Origin: Sphingobacteriales bacterium
GTDB lineage: Bacteria > Bacteroidota > Bacteroidia > Chitinophagales > JADIYW01
NCBI GenBank assembly: GCA_016699615.1
Contig: CP064984.1
Coordinates: 2,390,001-2,454,000, forward strand
Direction of reading: 5' to 3'
DNA length: 64,000 nt
Shown: positions 19,538-28,790 of the stretch, one piece after another
Position numbering within the stretch: the first letter of the stretch is position 1
Layout of the letters: each line of letters begins with the position of its first letter
Program-made: the position numbers and the translations under genes
The notes under the pieces: generated by a model
Told to the model about the DNA's origin: nothing
Database searches by the model: none
Seen by the model: the letters and a program-made list of their open reading frames with translations, nothing else

Positions 19538-22174
19538 CTATGATAAGTCAGTCAAACTTTTCTCTAAAGTATTTAATTTAGATTGTCCATCTTCTAATTT
19601 CTTTCTTTCGTTTTCTATTATTTCTGGCTTAGCATTTTGTACGAATTTTTCATTGCTTAATTTTTTCTCAATGCTTGCAATAAAACCTTTGTAATACTCA
19701 ATTTCTTTTTCTATTTTTTGTTTTTCTTCTGCTGTATTTACTTGAATTCCTGTAATGATGTATAATTTGTCTTTGTCAATAAGTTGTGATACACTATTGG
19801 CAACTTCTGATGATGTGAATTGTATTGGATTGATGTTTGCCAGTTTTACTAATGCTGCTTCATATTCTTTGTAGAATGATGCGTCTTCGCATTGTACTTG
19901 TACATCTATCACATGTTTTGGCGATAGTCCATTTCTATTTCTTACGTCTCTGATTGCTGCAATAAATTGCTTTGCTTTTTCGCCTTTCGCTATTTCTTTT
20001 TCATTAATATTTCCAGCACTTGGGTATGTTGCAACAATAATATCAGTATTGTTTTCATTTAATAAATGATAGATTTCTTCAGTAACAAATGGCATAAATG
20101 GATGCATTAATTTCATTAATTGCTCAAAATATGCAATAGTTTTTTGGTATGTATTTTTGTCTATTTTTTCGCCAAATGGTGGCTTTACATATTCCAAATA
20201 CCAAGAGCAAAAATCATCCCAAATAAAACTATAAAGTGTTGTTAGTACTTCTGATAAACGATATTGTTCGTATAGTTTATTGGTGGTTTCAATGGTTTGA
20301 TTTAATTTATTTTCAAACCATGTAAATGCTGATTGATTTAGGATTTGTGAAGTAGAATGTTCATTATCTATTTCCCAACCTTTTACTAATCGCAAAGCAT
20401 TCCATATTTTATTGGTGAAGTTTCTACCTTGCTCACAAGATTTTTCATCAAATAATAAATCGTTTCCAGCAGGCGAGGAGAATAGCATTCCAGTGCGCAC
20501 ACCATCAGCACCATATTTGTCAATCAAATCAATTGGGTCAGGCGAGTTGCCTAATGATTTAGACATTTTTCTGCCTTGTTTGTCACGAACAATTCCTGTT
20601 AGATATACATTTCTAAAAGGTTTCTCATTTCGGTATTCATATCCAGCAATAATCATACGTGCAACCCAAAAGAATAAAATTTCTGGTGCAGTAACTAAAT
20701 CATTAGTTGGATAATAATAATTGATATCTTTTCCGTTTGGTTCTTTAAATCCATCGAAAACAGATATTGGCCATAGCCAAGATGAGAACCAAGTATCTAA
20801 TACATCTTCATCTTGTTTTAGATTTGATGTGTTTGAATTCGGATTTTTTTCTAAATATATTTTTAATGCTTCATCATGTGTTTTTGCTACTACATGGTTT
20901 CCTTTATCATCATACCAAGCAGGAATTTGATGTCCCCACCATAATTGTCTTGAGATGCACCAATCGTGTACATTTTCCATCCAATGCTTGTATGTGTTCT
21001 TAAACTTTTCAGGCATTAATTTAATTTCATCATCCATTACTGATTTTAATGCTGGTTGTGCTAATTCTTCCATTTTCAAAAACCATTGCATAGAAAGTTT
21101 TGGTTCTATTACAGCATCTGTGCGTTCAGAATAGCCAACTTTATTTTTAATGTCTTCAATTTTAAGTAGATGATTTTTTTCTTCTAATTCGATAGCCACT
21201 TTTTTTCGCGCAGCAAATCTATCTTCGCCAATATATAATTGAGCTTTTTCACTCAAGGTGCCATCGTCATTCAATATATCAATTACTTCAAGATTGTGTT
21301 TTATACCAAGATTATAATCATTAATATCATGTGCTGGTGTTACTTTTAATGCACCTGTTCCAAATTCAATATCAATGTAATCATCAAAAATAACTGGAAT
21401 TATTTTGTTGAGTAATGGTAGAATTGCCTTTTTTTCTTTTAAGTGTTTGTATCTTTCATCATCTGGATGTACACAAACTGCAGTATCACCAAATAACGTT
21501 TCTGGTCTTGTTGTGGCAACAGTGATATATTCATCAGTTGCTTGATTGTTTTCATCAGCGATGAAATATTTAATGTAATATAATTTGGAGTTAACTTCTT
21601 TATGAATTACTTCTTCATCAGAAACAGCAGTTTTGCCTTTTGGATCCCAATTGACCATACGTACACCACGATATATTTTTCCTTTATTGTATAAATCAAT
21701 AAAAACTTCTATCACTGCATCACTCAATGAATCATCCATAGTGAATTTTGTGCGTTCCCAGTCGCATGATGCACCAAGTTTTTCTAGTTGTTTCAGGATA
21801 ATTCCACCATATTTGCTTTTCCATTCCCAAGCATGTTCTAAAAACTCTTTTCTACTTAAATCTTTTTTTTCAATTCCTTTTTCTTTTAGTAATGCAACTA
21901 CCTTTGCTTCTGTTGCAATAGATGCGTGGTCTGTGCCTGGAACCCAACATGCGTTTTTTCCTTGCATGCGCGCACGTCTAATCAATACATCTTGTATAGT
22001 ATTGTTGAGCATGTGTCCCATGTGCAAAACGCCTGTTACGTTTGGTGGTGGAATTACAATTGTATATGGTTCTCTCTCGTCTGGCTCAGAATGAAAATAT
22101 CCTTTTTCCATCCAGTGTTTGTACCATTTTTGCTCTATCTCGTTTTGGTTTATATTTTTAGGTAGTTCCATCAT
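19538..22174 (-). CDS. valS: Valyl-tRNA synthetase
   Basis: Charges tRNA-Val. The 878-aa class I synthetase has the HIGH-type motif in PPPNVTGVLHMGHMLN (about residue 43-58), the editing-domain motif TTRPETLFGDTAV, the KMSKS loop GRKMSKSLGN (about 530) and a C-terminal coiled coil (KQKIEKEIEYYKGFIASIEKKL) that binds the tRNA arm. The second Met (MELPKN) is an equally possible start. It is complete and in frame, unlike many genes here. Confidence 0.97.
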   Translation of the reverse strand: MMELPKNINQNEIEQKWYKHWMEKGYFHSEPDEREPYTIVIPPPNVTGVLHMGHMLNNTIQDVLIRRARMQGKNACWVPGTDHASIATEAKVVALLKEKGIEKKDLSRKEFLEHAWEWKSKYGGIILKQLEKLGASCDWERTKFTMDDSLSDAVIEVFIDLYNKGKIYRGVRMVNWDPKGKTAVSDEEVIHKEVNSKLYYIKYFIADENNQATDEYITVATTRPETLFGDTAVCVHPDDERYKHLKEKKAILPLLNKIIPVIFDDYIDIEFGTGALKVTPAHDINDYNLGIKHNLEVIDILNDDGTLSEKAQLYIGEDRFAARKKVAIELEEKNHLLKIEDIKNKVGYSERTDAVIEPKLSMQWFLKMEELAQPALKSVMDDEIKLMPEKFKNTYKHWMENVHDWCISRQLWWGHQIPAWYDDKGNHVVAKTHDEALKIYLEKNPNSNTSNLKQDEDVLDTWFSSWLWPISVFDGFKEPNGKDINYYYPTNDLVTAPEILFFWVARMIIAGYEYRNEKPFRNVYLTGIVRDKQGRKMSKSLGNSPDPIDLIDKYGADGVRTGMLFSSPAGNDLLFDEKSCEQGRNFTNKIWNALRLVKGWEIDNEHSTSQILNQSAFTWFENKLNQTIETTNKLYEQYRLSEVLTTLYSFIWDDFCSWYLEYVKPPFGEKIDKNTYQKTIAYFEQLMKLMHPFMPFVTEEIYHLLNENNTDIIVATYPSAGNINEKEIAKGEKAKQFIAAIRDVRNRNGLSPKHVIDVQVQCEDASFYKEYEAALVKLANINPIQFTSSEVANSVSQLIDKDKLYIITGIQVNTAEEKQKIEKEIEYYKGFIASIEKKLSNEKFVQNAKPEIIENERKKLEDGQSKLNTLEKSLTDLS

Positions 22175-22205
22175 CTGAATTAAAGTTGCAATTTATATAA
22201 AAATG

Positions 22206-22213
22206 CAAATTTA
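22206..22213 (-). promoter_or_regulatory. Putative -7 element for valS
   Basis: Minus strand TAAATTTG (TAnnTTTG), 32 nt upstream of the first valS ATG. The remaining 22175-22289 intergenic space shows nothing else. Confidence 0.45.
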
Positions 22214-22289
22214 ATCATTTAGATTACTAATGAAAATTCTAATTTAAAATGAAATGTTTTGATAATGTATGTGTTCTAATTTATGAGAT

Positions 22290-23195
22290 TTAGTTTGTGC
22301 TTATTGGCGTTACTGTAAAGCCTTTGTTTTGTAATAGTTTTATTAAACCATTTTTGCCTGCAAGATGACCAGCGCCAACAGCAAAAAAACTTGTTTTTTT
22401 GCTTGCAATTTGTTCAATTTTTGCTATCCATTTTTCGTTTCTATCGTCTAATAATATTATCTTATAAATGCTCATATCGCCAGTAAAATTATTTTCAAAT
22501 TGCTCGTTTAAATAATTTAAATCTTGTTTTTTATAAGCTTGAACCATTTCATTATACTGTGTGATTTGTTCATCGTAGTTGTGTAGGTTTTTTACTAAGT
22601 TTTGATATTGTAATTTTAGCGGAATACTATCGATAATTGCTAATTGTTCTTCAAATTTTTCCAATCCAATTTTTCCAATATTATTTTCGGATGCTAAATC
22701 ATTTAATTCATTTTCGTAAACTTTTTTATTTTCTCCAATGATGCTTAATAAGATAAATTGTTCTACATAAAATGGTTTAAGCTTTGTGTATACATTTTCA
22801 AAAATTGCTTTGCTCATGCCAAATTTTTCAATTAAAAATTCTTCTAAATCATTGTATTCTTTATCAGAAATAAAGTCCTTGATGTTTTTGTCTTCTGGTA
22901 ATAAACTTAATTCTGTTAGTTTTGCTTCATTTATCTCAGTCAAGTCTAGTTCCATAACTAATTGCTCACATGCTTTAAGTTTTTTTATGGTATTCTTCCC
23001 AATAAAAAAATCATCATATGGTATTGCATGGATAGTGCCAAATAGATATGATGGTGCTTTAAGATTATTGCCTGATATTTCCCACAGAATAGAATTTTGA
23101 TTAGGTAAAGTTGTTTTGTTACTTTTTTTAGATTTCTCTGTTGCAGATAAAAGTTGTATGGCAAACATCATGATAATAAAAGCATTAGATTTCAT
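22290..23195 (-). CDS. TraB/GumN family protein
   Basis: A 301-aa secreted or envelope protein with signal peptide (about 1-19). It has the family start ILWEISGNNLKAPSYLFGTIHAI, the conserved LVMELDL, a helical middle, and the C-terminal FAVGAGHLAGKNGLIKLL. TraB/GumN proteins are metalloprotease-like with conserved GxxH and HL motifs; both appear (GTIH, GAGHL). Substrate is unknown. Confidence 0.88.
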   Translation of the reverse strand: MKSNAFIIMMFAIQLLSATEKSKKSNKTTLPNQNSILWEISGNNLKAPSYLFGTIHAIPYDDFFIGKNTIKKLKACEQLVMELDLTEINEAKLTELSLLPEDKNIKDFISDKEYNDLEEFLIEKFGMSKAIFENVYTKLKPFYVEQFILLSIIGENKKVYENELNDLASENNIGKIGLEKFEEQLAIIDSIPLKLQYQNLVKNLHNYDEQITQYNEMVQAYKKQDLNYLNEQFENNFTGDMSIYKIILLDDRNEKWIAKIEQIASKKTSFFAVGAGHLAGKNGLIKLLQNKGFTVTPISTN

Positions 23196-23207
23196 TGTCT
23201 TTTTTTA

Positions 23208-23215
23208 CAAATTTA
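23208..23215 (-). promoter_or_regulatory. Putative -7 element for the TraB/GumN gene
   Basis: Minus strand TAAATTTG, 12 nt upstream of the ATG at 23195, implying a leader of only a few nucleotides. Confidence 0.45.
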
Positions 23216-23311
23216 ATGTATTATGGAATACCAAATTATTTCTAAACATTTTTTAAGAATTTTATTTTGCTAAGTATAAATTAAGGTATGATATTTGACA
23301 ACTTACTTTTT

Positions 23312-23866
23312 ATGCGAAATAGTATATTCATATTTGTTGCTTTAATTTTATTTTCTTTTACACCTACAAAAGATGAGCCATATGTTTTATGGAACAAAGA
23401 AAGAAAATTACTATGGTCAGATTTTAATGCAAAGCCAAATAATCTTGGTGCAGAAGCAGCCATGACTTCATCTTCTATAGAATTTGGCTATTCTGCAACA
23501 AACACAAAATATCAATTTCAAATTATAAGTAAGTTTTTCCCCAATCTTTCTTGGAGTATAAAGAGCAAGCAATCAAATTATATTTTACAACACGAACAGT
23601 TGCATTTTGATATTACAGAACTGTACACGAGAAAACTTATAAAAAGTATTCAGGATAATGTAAAAACAAAAAAAGATGTAAATAAAATTAGTGTGCTTGT
23701 ACAGAAAAATATGAGTGATTGGAATAAAGATCAGGATTTATATGATAAGGAAACAAAACACAGCATCAATACTGAAAAACAAGCATATTGGAATGAATAC
23801 GTTAATTCACAATTGGACTCAATGCAGAAATATACAAATTATAAGTTTGTGAAAATTTTAAAATAA
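23312..23866 (+). CDS. DUF922-like secreted protein (putative Zn-dependent protease fold)
   Basis: Start at 23312 puts a signal peptide (MRNSIFIFVALILFSFTP) right at the N terminus; ATG 23288 would add 8 residues. The mature part contains LLWSDFNAKPN, then ILQHEQLHFDITELYTRKL. The HEQLH is an HExxH-like metal site, as in DUF922 proteins. It ends with YWNEYVNSQLDSM. About 184 aa. It overlaps the 3' end of convergent rnhA by 9 bp. Proteolytic activity is inferred only from the motif. Confidence 0.7.
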   Translation: MRNSIFIFVALILFSFTPTKDEPYVLWNKERKLLWSDFNAKPNNLGAEAAMTSSSIEFGYSATNTKYQFQIISKFFPNLSWSIKSKQSNYILQHEQLHFDITELYTRKLIKSIQDNVKTKKDVNKISVLVQKNMSDWNKDQDLYDKETKHSINTEKQAYWNEYVNSQLDSMQKYTNYKFVKILK

Positions 23867-24334
23867 ATTCTGTTTGCTATTAATTTCTGATTCATATCCA
23901 ATATCAACTAATAGGTTATTACTATCAGCAGCAGTTGTAGCTAAAAAATCACATCTTTCATTTTCTTTATGCTCATTGTGTCCTTTTATCCAAGTAAATT
24001 TTATTTGATGTTTTTTGTATGATGCATAAAATCTCAACCAAAGGTCTTTGTTCTTCTTTTTAGCAAAGTCAGGTTTCTTTAGCCAAGAAAATAACCAAGA
24101 TTTTTCTACACTATCTACTACATATTTTGAGTCAGAAAATATTGTAATATTCTGCCCATCTTTTTTTATTGCTTCTAAGCCAATAATACATGCCAAAAGT
24201 TCCATTCTATTGTTTGTTGTTAGCCTGAAGCCTTCACTAATTTCTTTGTAATGTTGTCCTAAACGCAAAATTACACCATATCCACCTTTCCCAGGATTTC
24301 CTCTTGCGGCACCATCTGTGTAAATTTCAATCAT
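23858..24334 (-). CDS. rnhA: Ribonuclease HI
   Basis: Degrades RNA in RNA-DNA hybrids. At 158 aa it starts IEIYTDGAARGNPG (first catalytic Asp). It contains NNRMELLA (Glu), IFSDSKYVVDSV (Asp), the basic-protrusion region SWLKKPDFAKKKNKDLW, the WIKGHNEHKENERCD loop and the final Asp. All four DEDD residues are present. It is divergent from nth, 39 bp apart. Confidence 0.96.
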   Translation of the reverse strand: MIEIYTDGAARGNPGKGGYGVILRLGQHYKEISEGFRLTTNNRMELLACIIGLEAIKKDGQNITIFSDSKYVVDSVEKSWLFSWLKKPDFAKKKNKDLWLRFYASYKKHQIKFTWIKGHNEHKENERCDFLATTAADSNNLLVDIGYESEINSKQNLF

Positions 24335-24373
24335 TATTTTGAGTATCTTGCAAATCTATTCATAATTAGTAAT

Positions 24374-25005
24374 ATGACCAAGAAAGAAAAGGCATCTTTT
24401 GTTGTAGATATATTAAATCAATTATTTCCAGAAACACCAATACCATTGGATCACAAAGATGCATACACCATGTTGATAGCTGTCTTGCTTTCAGCACAAT
24501 GCACAGATGAACGCGTAAATAAAATAACACCATTGTTGTTTAAGAAAGCAGATACACCAAAAAAATGATACAACTTTCTGTAGAAGAAATTAAAGAAATA
24601 ATTAGACCATGTGGTTTGTCTCCACAAAAATCAAAAGCAATATATGAGTTGTCAAAAATTTTAGTAGAACAATATAATTCTAATGTTCCAAGTACATTTG
24701 AGGCATTAGAAGCATTGCCGGGTGTTGGACACAAAACTGCATCTGTTGTGATGAGCCAGATTTTTGGCTATCCAGCTTTTCCAGTAGATACACATATTCA
24801 CAGGCTTGCTTATCGTTGGGGTTTGAGTAATGGCAAGAGCGTAACACAGACAGAAAAAGATTTAAAGCATATATTTAATGAAAATTTATGGAATAAATTA
24901 CATTTGCAAATTATATATTATGGTAGAACATATTGTAAGGCAAGACAACATATAGTAGAGAATTGTGTAATGTGTAAAAATATTGGAGTTAAGAGCAGAA
25001 TTTAA
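24374..25005 (+). CDS. nth: Endonuclease III (one frameshift; Fe-S loop degenerate)
   Basis: Base-excision repair glycosylase/AP lyase for oxidised pyrimidines. It has AVLLSAQCTDERVNK, the HhH motif LEALPGVGHKTA with the catalytic Lys, and VDTHIHR with the catalytic Asp. A 1-bp deletion in the A7 run at 24559-24565 splits it; the restored protein is about 210 aa. The C-terminal cluster loop reads YCKARQHIVENCVMCKNIG. Relative to the usual C-x6-C-x2-C-x5-C, only the first and third Cys are in place, with Val and Ile at the other two and one extra Cys. The [4Fe-4S] cluster may be missing or altered. Confidence 0.9.
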
Positions 25006-25049
25006 TTTTTTTTATTATCTTTATCCGAAACTAATCTTAATTTAATATT

Positions 25050-26141
25050 ATGAGTAGAAAAAAAATATTGTTATTTACTTTAGTAGTAACTTTTGTATTA
25101 CAAACTCAAAATTCATTCGCACAAAAAAAGAAAAACTTTGGTGGCGATGATGCAAGTGGTCATGCTGTTGGTATATCTTTAGGGCCAGCATGGGCATTAA
25201 CTGATTTAGGTGGTGCTAATAAAATTAGTACACCATTTATAAAAGATTTAGATTTCCCAGGTACAAAATTTGGATTATCTGCTTTTTATAAATATCACAT
25301 AAATGAATGGGTTGCTGTTAGAGCAAATTTAATGTGGGCTATGTTGCATGGAGATGATAGATTTATTAGTGGACCAGATGTTTATGCAGTACATAGTGAT
25401 GTAAATGATGCATTTTTTAGAAAAGTAAGAAATCTAGATTTTAAAACTCATTTGTTTCAAATAAATGCTATGGCAGAAGTAAATTTGAAGAAATACGATC
25501 CAAGAGCATATGGAAAAGGAGATAAATTGAGATGGGCACCATATGTAGGTGGTGGTGTAGGAATGTTTTTCTTTAATCCATGGACTAAAACATTTGATGC
25601 AACCAATGTAGCTGATAATCCATATATTTCAACAGCTGAGGCTACAGCATTAGAAGAATATAATGGTAAAAAGATTAAACTTAGAAAATTAGCTACAGAA
25701 GGAAGTTCATATAAACCAATTAATTTTAATTTATCTGCGATGTTAGGTATTAAGTTTAATGTTTCAGAAAGAATTTCAGTAGCATTAGAAGGTTGGTATC
25801 ATCAAACATTTACGGATAGATTAGATGATGTGGATGGAAATTATCCAAATTTAGATGTATATACTGCAATGACACCATTACAAAAAGCAATGTCTGTAAG
25901 ATATTATGAAATTGCTTCTGATATAGATCCAAATGGTTACTATAGTGCAAGTATATGGTCTGGAAATACAGGACAAGAAAGAGGCGATAATAATATTACG
26001 GATGCTAAAGGTAAAAATGACCAGTTTTTTAATATACATGCAACAGTAACTATTAACTTGTTAAGAAACAATAAAGGTAAATCATTTGGTTGTGGAAGTA
26101 GGAATCCATACAATCATAAATTTAGTTGCCCAAAATGGTAA
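25050..26141 (+). CDS. Outer-membrane beta-barrel protein, DUF6089-like
   Basis: A 363-aa protein with signal peptide (about 1-24, SFAQ). Strand pattern and segments such as KFGLSAFYKYHINEWVAVRA, HLFQINAMAEVNLKKYDP and WAPYVGGGVGMFFFNP resemble Bacteroidota DUF6089 porin-like barrels. Near the C terminus is a short tail with two Cys (FGCGSRN, FSCPKW). Function is unknown. A strong terminator follows, so it is likely monocistronic. Confidence 0.65.
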   Translation: MSRKKILLFTLVVTFVLQTQNSFAQKKKNFGGDDASGHAVGISLGPAWALTDLGGANKISTPFIKDLDFPGTKFGLSAFYKYHINEWVAVRANLMWAMLHGDDRFISGPDVYAVHSDVNDAFFRKVRNLDFKTHLFQINAMAEVNLKKYDPRAYGKGDKLRWAPYVGGGVGMFFFNPWTKTFDATNVADNPYISTAEATALEEYNGKKIKLRKLATEGSSYKPINFNLSAMLGIKFNVSERISVALEGWYHQTFTDRLDDVDGNYPNLDVYTAMTPLQKAMSVRYYEIASDIDPNGYYSASIWSGNTGQERGDNNITDAKGKNDQFFNIHATVTINLLRNNKGKSFGCGSRNPYNHKFSCPKW

Positions 26142-26170
26142 TATAACTTTTAATATAATTTTATTGGAAA

Positions 26171-26201
26171 GGCTGTCAATTTTGACAGCCATTCTTTTTT
26201 T
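26171..26201 (+). terminator. Rho-independent terminator after the DUF6089-like gene
   Basis: GGCTGTCAA (26171-26179) pairs with TTGACAGCC (26182-26190), followed by ATTCTTTTTTT. Confidence 0.88.
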
Positions 26202-26235
26202 AACAAAAGTATAGTTTCTTGCAACTCATATTGCA

Positions 26236-26243
26236 TATATTTG
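26236..26243 (+). promoter_or_regulatory. Putative -7 element for the acyl-CoA dehydrogenase operon
   Basis: TATATTTG ends 12 nt before ATG 26256. This position supports 26256 rather than an upstream TTG at 26241, which overlaps the promoter itself. Confidence 0.5.
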
Positions 26244-26255
26244 AAAGAAATACTT

Positions 26256-27566
26256 ATGTCTGATAAAAATTCTTTCTTTAGTTTATCTAATTATTTCAGT
26301 TTATACAATCAATTCTTGGATACGCCAATTGCCAAGTCATTAAATCTTAGAAAAATATCTGAAAAATTTGTTTATGAAGGCGCAAAAAATGGTGTAAAAA
26401 TCGCCTCGAAAACTTCTACAATTTTTAAATCAAATAACAAACAACCCGAAAGATTAAATCCAAAATCTAGTAATAATGTTTTTGACTTAAATTATAATGA
26501 AGAGCAAATAATTATTCAAGAAACTATCCAGCAGTTTGCACAAAAAATGAGAGTTGATGCAGAAAAAACAGATGAAGCTGGAAAAATATCAGATGATTTG
26601 TGGCAATCTTATCATGAATTGCAGCTACCATACATGCAAACACCAGAGCGTTTAGGTGGAATTATGCAAGAAAAATCAACTGTAACTCAAATGTTGATAA
26701 TAGAAAATTTAGCACATGGAGATTTGGGAATGACTTATGCGTTTTATACAAGCAATAGTGTATTAAATGCAATTGTTGAGTTTGGAACAAATGCGCAACA
26801 AGAAGAATTAGTTCCAAAGTTTCTAAGTGATACACCAATGATAGCTACAATTGCTGTTAATGAACCAACACCATTATTTTCTCCATTTGAACTGAGTACA
26901 AAAGCCACAAAAAACGAAGAAAATTACATTTTAAATGGTATAAAAAATATGGTACCACTTGGCAAGCAAGCAGAATATCTTTTAGTTGCTGCTCAAGATG
27001 AAAGTAATAGCATAAAAATATTCATTGTTGCAACAAATCAAAATGGTTTAGAAATAACTACAGATAAGAGTATGGGACTTAACTCAGCAGAATTATGTAC
27101 TGTTAAATTAGATAATGTTGTCGTACATGCATCTGCAATATTAGGTGATGATAGTTTTAATTATGATAAGTTTATAACGTACAGTAGATTAGGTTGGTGT
27201 GCTTTAGCAGTTGGTTGTTGCCAAGCAGTTTTGGATTATGTAATACCATATGCAAATGATAGATATGCATTTGGTGAGCCAATAAGCAACAGGCAAGCAG
27301 TTGCATTTATGATTGCAGATATGAAAATTGAATTGGATAGTATGCGCATTTTGTTGCAAAGAGCTGTTGCATTAGCAGAACAAGATAAAGATTTCTCCAA
27401 ACAAGCATATTTGGCATATATATTATGTTCTGAAAAATCTATGCAGATAGGCACAAATGGCGTGCAACTATTGGGAGGACATGGATATGTTCGAGATTTT
27501 CCAGTAGAAAGATGGTATAGAGATTTAAGAGCAGTATCTATTTGTACAAATGGATTACATATTTAA
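26256..27566 (+). CDS. Acyl-CoA dehydrogenase family protein (1)
   Basis: FAD-dependent acyl-CoA oxidation. About 436 aa, with an unusual N-terminal extension of about 75 residues before the dehydrogenase fold begins (FDLNYNEEQIIIQETIQQFAQ). Family segments are EFGTNAQQEELVPKFL, YSRLGWCALAVGCCQAVLDYV, DRYAFGEPISNRQAVAFMIADM and GVQLLGGHGYVRDFPVERWYRDLRA. The tail SICTNGLHI lacks the EGT catalytic Glu seen in the neighbour. The catalytic base may sit elsewhere, as in isovaleryl-type enzymes, or the protein may be a non-catalytic partner. First gene of a three-gene lipid operon. Confidence 0.85.
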   Translation: MSDKNSFFSLSNYFSLYNQFLDTPIAKSLNLRKISEKFVYEGAKNGVKIASKTSTIFKSNNKQPERLNPKSSNNVFDLNYNEEQIIIQETIQQFAQKMRVDAEKTDEAGKISDDLWQSYHELQLPYMQTPERLGGIMQEKSTVTQMLIIENLAHGDLGMTYAFYTSNSVLNAIVEFGTNAQQEELVPKFLSDTPMIATIAVNEPTPLFSPFELSTKATKNEENYILNGIKNMVPLGKQAEYLLVAAQDESNSIKIFIVATNQNGLEITTDKSMGLNSAELCTVKLDNVVVHASAILGDDSFNYDKFITYSRLGWCALAVGCCQAVLDYVIPYANDRYAFGEPISNRQAVAFMIADMKIELDSMRILLQRAVALAEQDKDFSKQAYLAYILCSEKSMQIGTNGVQLLGGHGYVRDFPVERWYRDLRAVSICTNGLHI

Positions 27567-27590
27567 TTAAATTATTTTAATAATAAACAT

Positions 27591-28783
27591 ATGAATTTAG
27601 AAATACCAAAAAAGTTTTATGCATTACAGAATGCAGCAACTTTAGTAGCAAAAAATATATTTAGACCAATTTCAAGAAAATACGATGTAGCTGAACATGA
27701 TTATCCAGTTGAGCTAGATTTATTAGCATCTGGACTTAATGGATTGAATGATGGCTCAGATGCACCAATTGGTGGCACAAATGCAAAGTCTGACTCAAAC
27801 ACTGATGCAGTGAAGAATGGTGCTAATATGGCTAACTGTGTTAATATTCAAGCGTTATGCTACGGTGATGTTGGATTGTTATTGTCAATACCAGGACAAG
27901 GTTTAGGCAATGCAGCAATTAATGCTGTAGCAAATAAAGAACAATTAGAAAAATTCTCAAAATCTTGGGCAGCAATGGCAATTACAGAACCCAATTGTGG
28001 TTCAGATTCTTCTGCAATAACTACCACAGCAACAAAAGATGGCGATGATTATATTTTAAATGGCGAAAAATATTTGTTACAGCAGGCGAACGTGCCAATG
28101 CTGTTGTAGTTTGGGCTACATTAGATAAAAATATTGGAAAAGCTGCAATCAAATCTTTTGTGGTAGAAAAAGGCACACCAGGAATGGAAATTGCTCGCTT
28201 AGAAAAAAAATTAGGCATTCGCGCATCAGATACAGCAGCAATTACATTTACAGATTGTAGAGTGCCAGCAAAAAATCTTTTAGGTACTGCCGAAATTGAT
28301 GTGAAAAAAGGATTTGGTGGTGTAATGGAAACATTTGATAACACTAGACCATTTGTGGCATCAATGGCAAATGGTGTAGCAGAAGCATGTATTGAAAGAA
28401 CTAAAGAATTATTAAAAGAAAAAGTAAATTTAGATTATAAAACACCAATTAATAATACCAAAACAATAGAAGCTGAGCTATATAAAATGGAAGCCGAATA
28501 TGAAGCAACAAGATTATTGACTCTAAAAGCATGGATGGCTGATAATAGAAAGCCAAACTCTTTAGAAGCTTCTATTTGTAAAGCAAAAGCTGGTAGGATT
28601 ACAAATTATATTTCGCTAAAGTGTGTTGAGTTATGTAGTTCATTAGGCTATTCTCATGCTGAATTATTAGAAAAATGGGCACGTGACTCTAAGATTTTAG
28701 ATATATTTGAAGGAACTCAACAAATACAACAACTAATTATTGCAAGAAGATTATTAAATAAATCATCTGCAGAATTGAAATAA
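27591..28783 (+). CDS. Acyl-CoA dehydrogenase family protein (2), one frameshift
   Basis: A second dehydrogenase 24 bp downstream of the first. It contains AMAITEPNCGSDSSAI (flavin/substrate binding), DGDDYILNGEK, TAGERANAVVVWAT, FTDCRVPAKNLLG and a C-terminal DIFEGTQQIQQLIIARRLL with the canonical catalytic Glu. A 1-bp deletion in the A5 run at 28066-28070 splits it; with one more A the frame reads GEKIFVTAGERA. Restored length about 397 aa. The pairing suggests a heteromeric enzyme or sequential steps of one lipid pathway (inference). Confidence 0.88.
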
Positions 28784-28790
28784 TATTATT

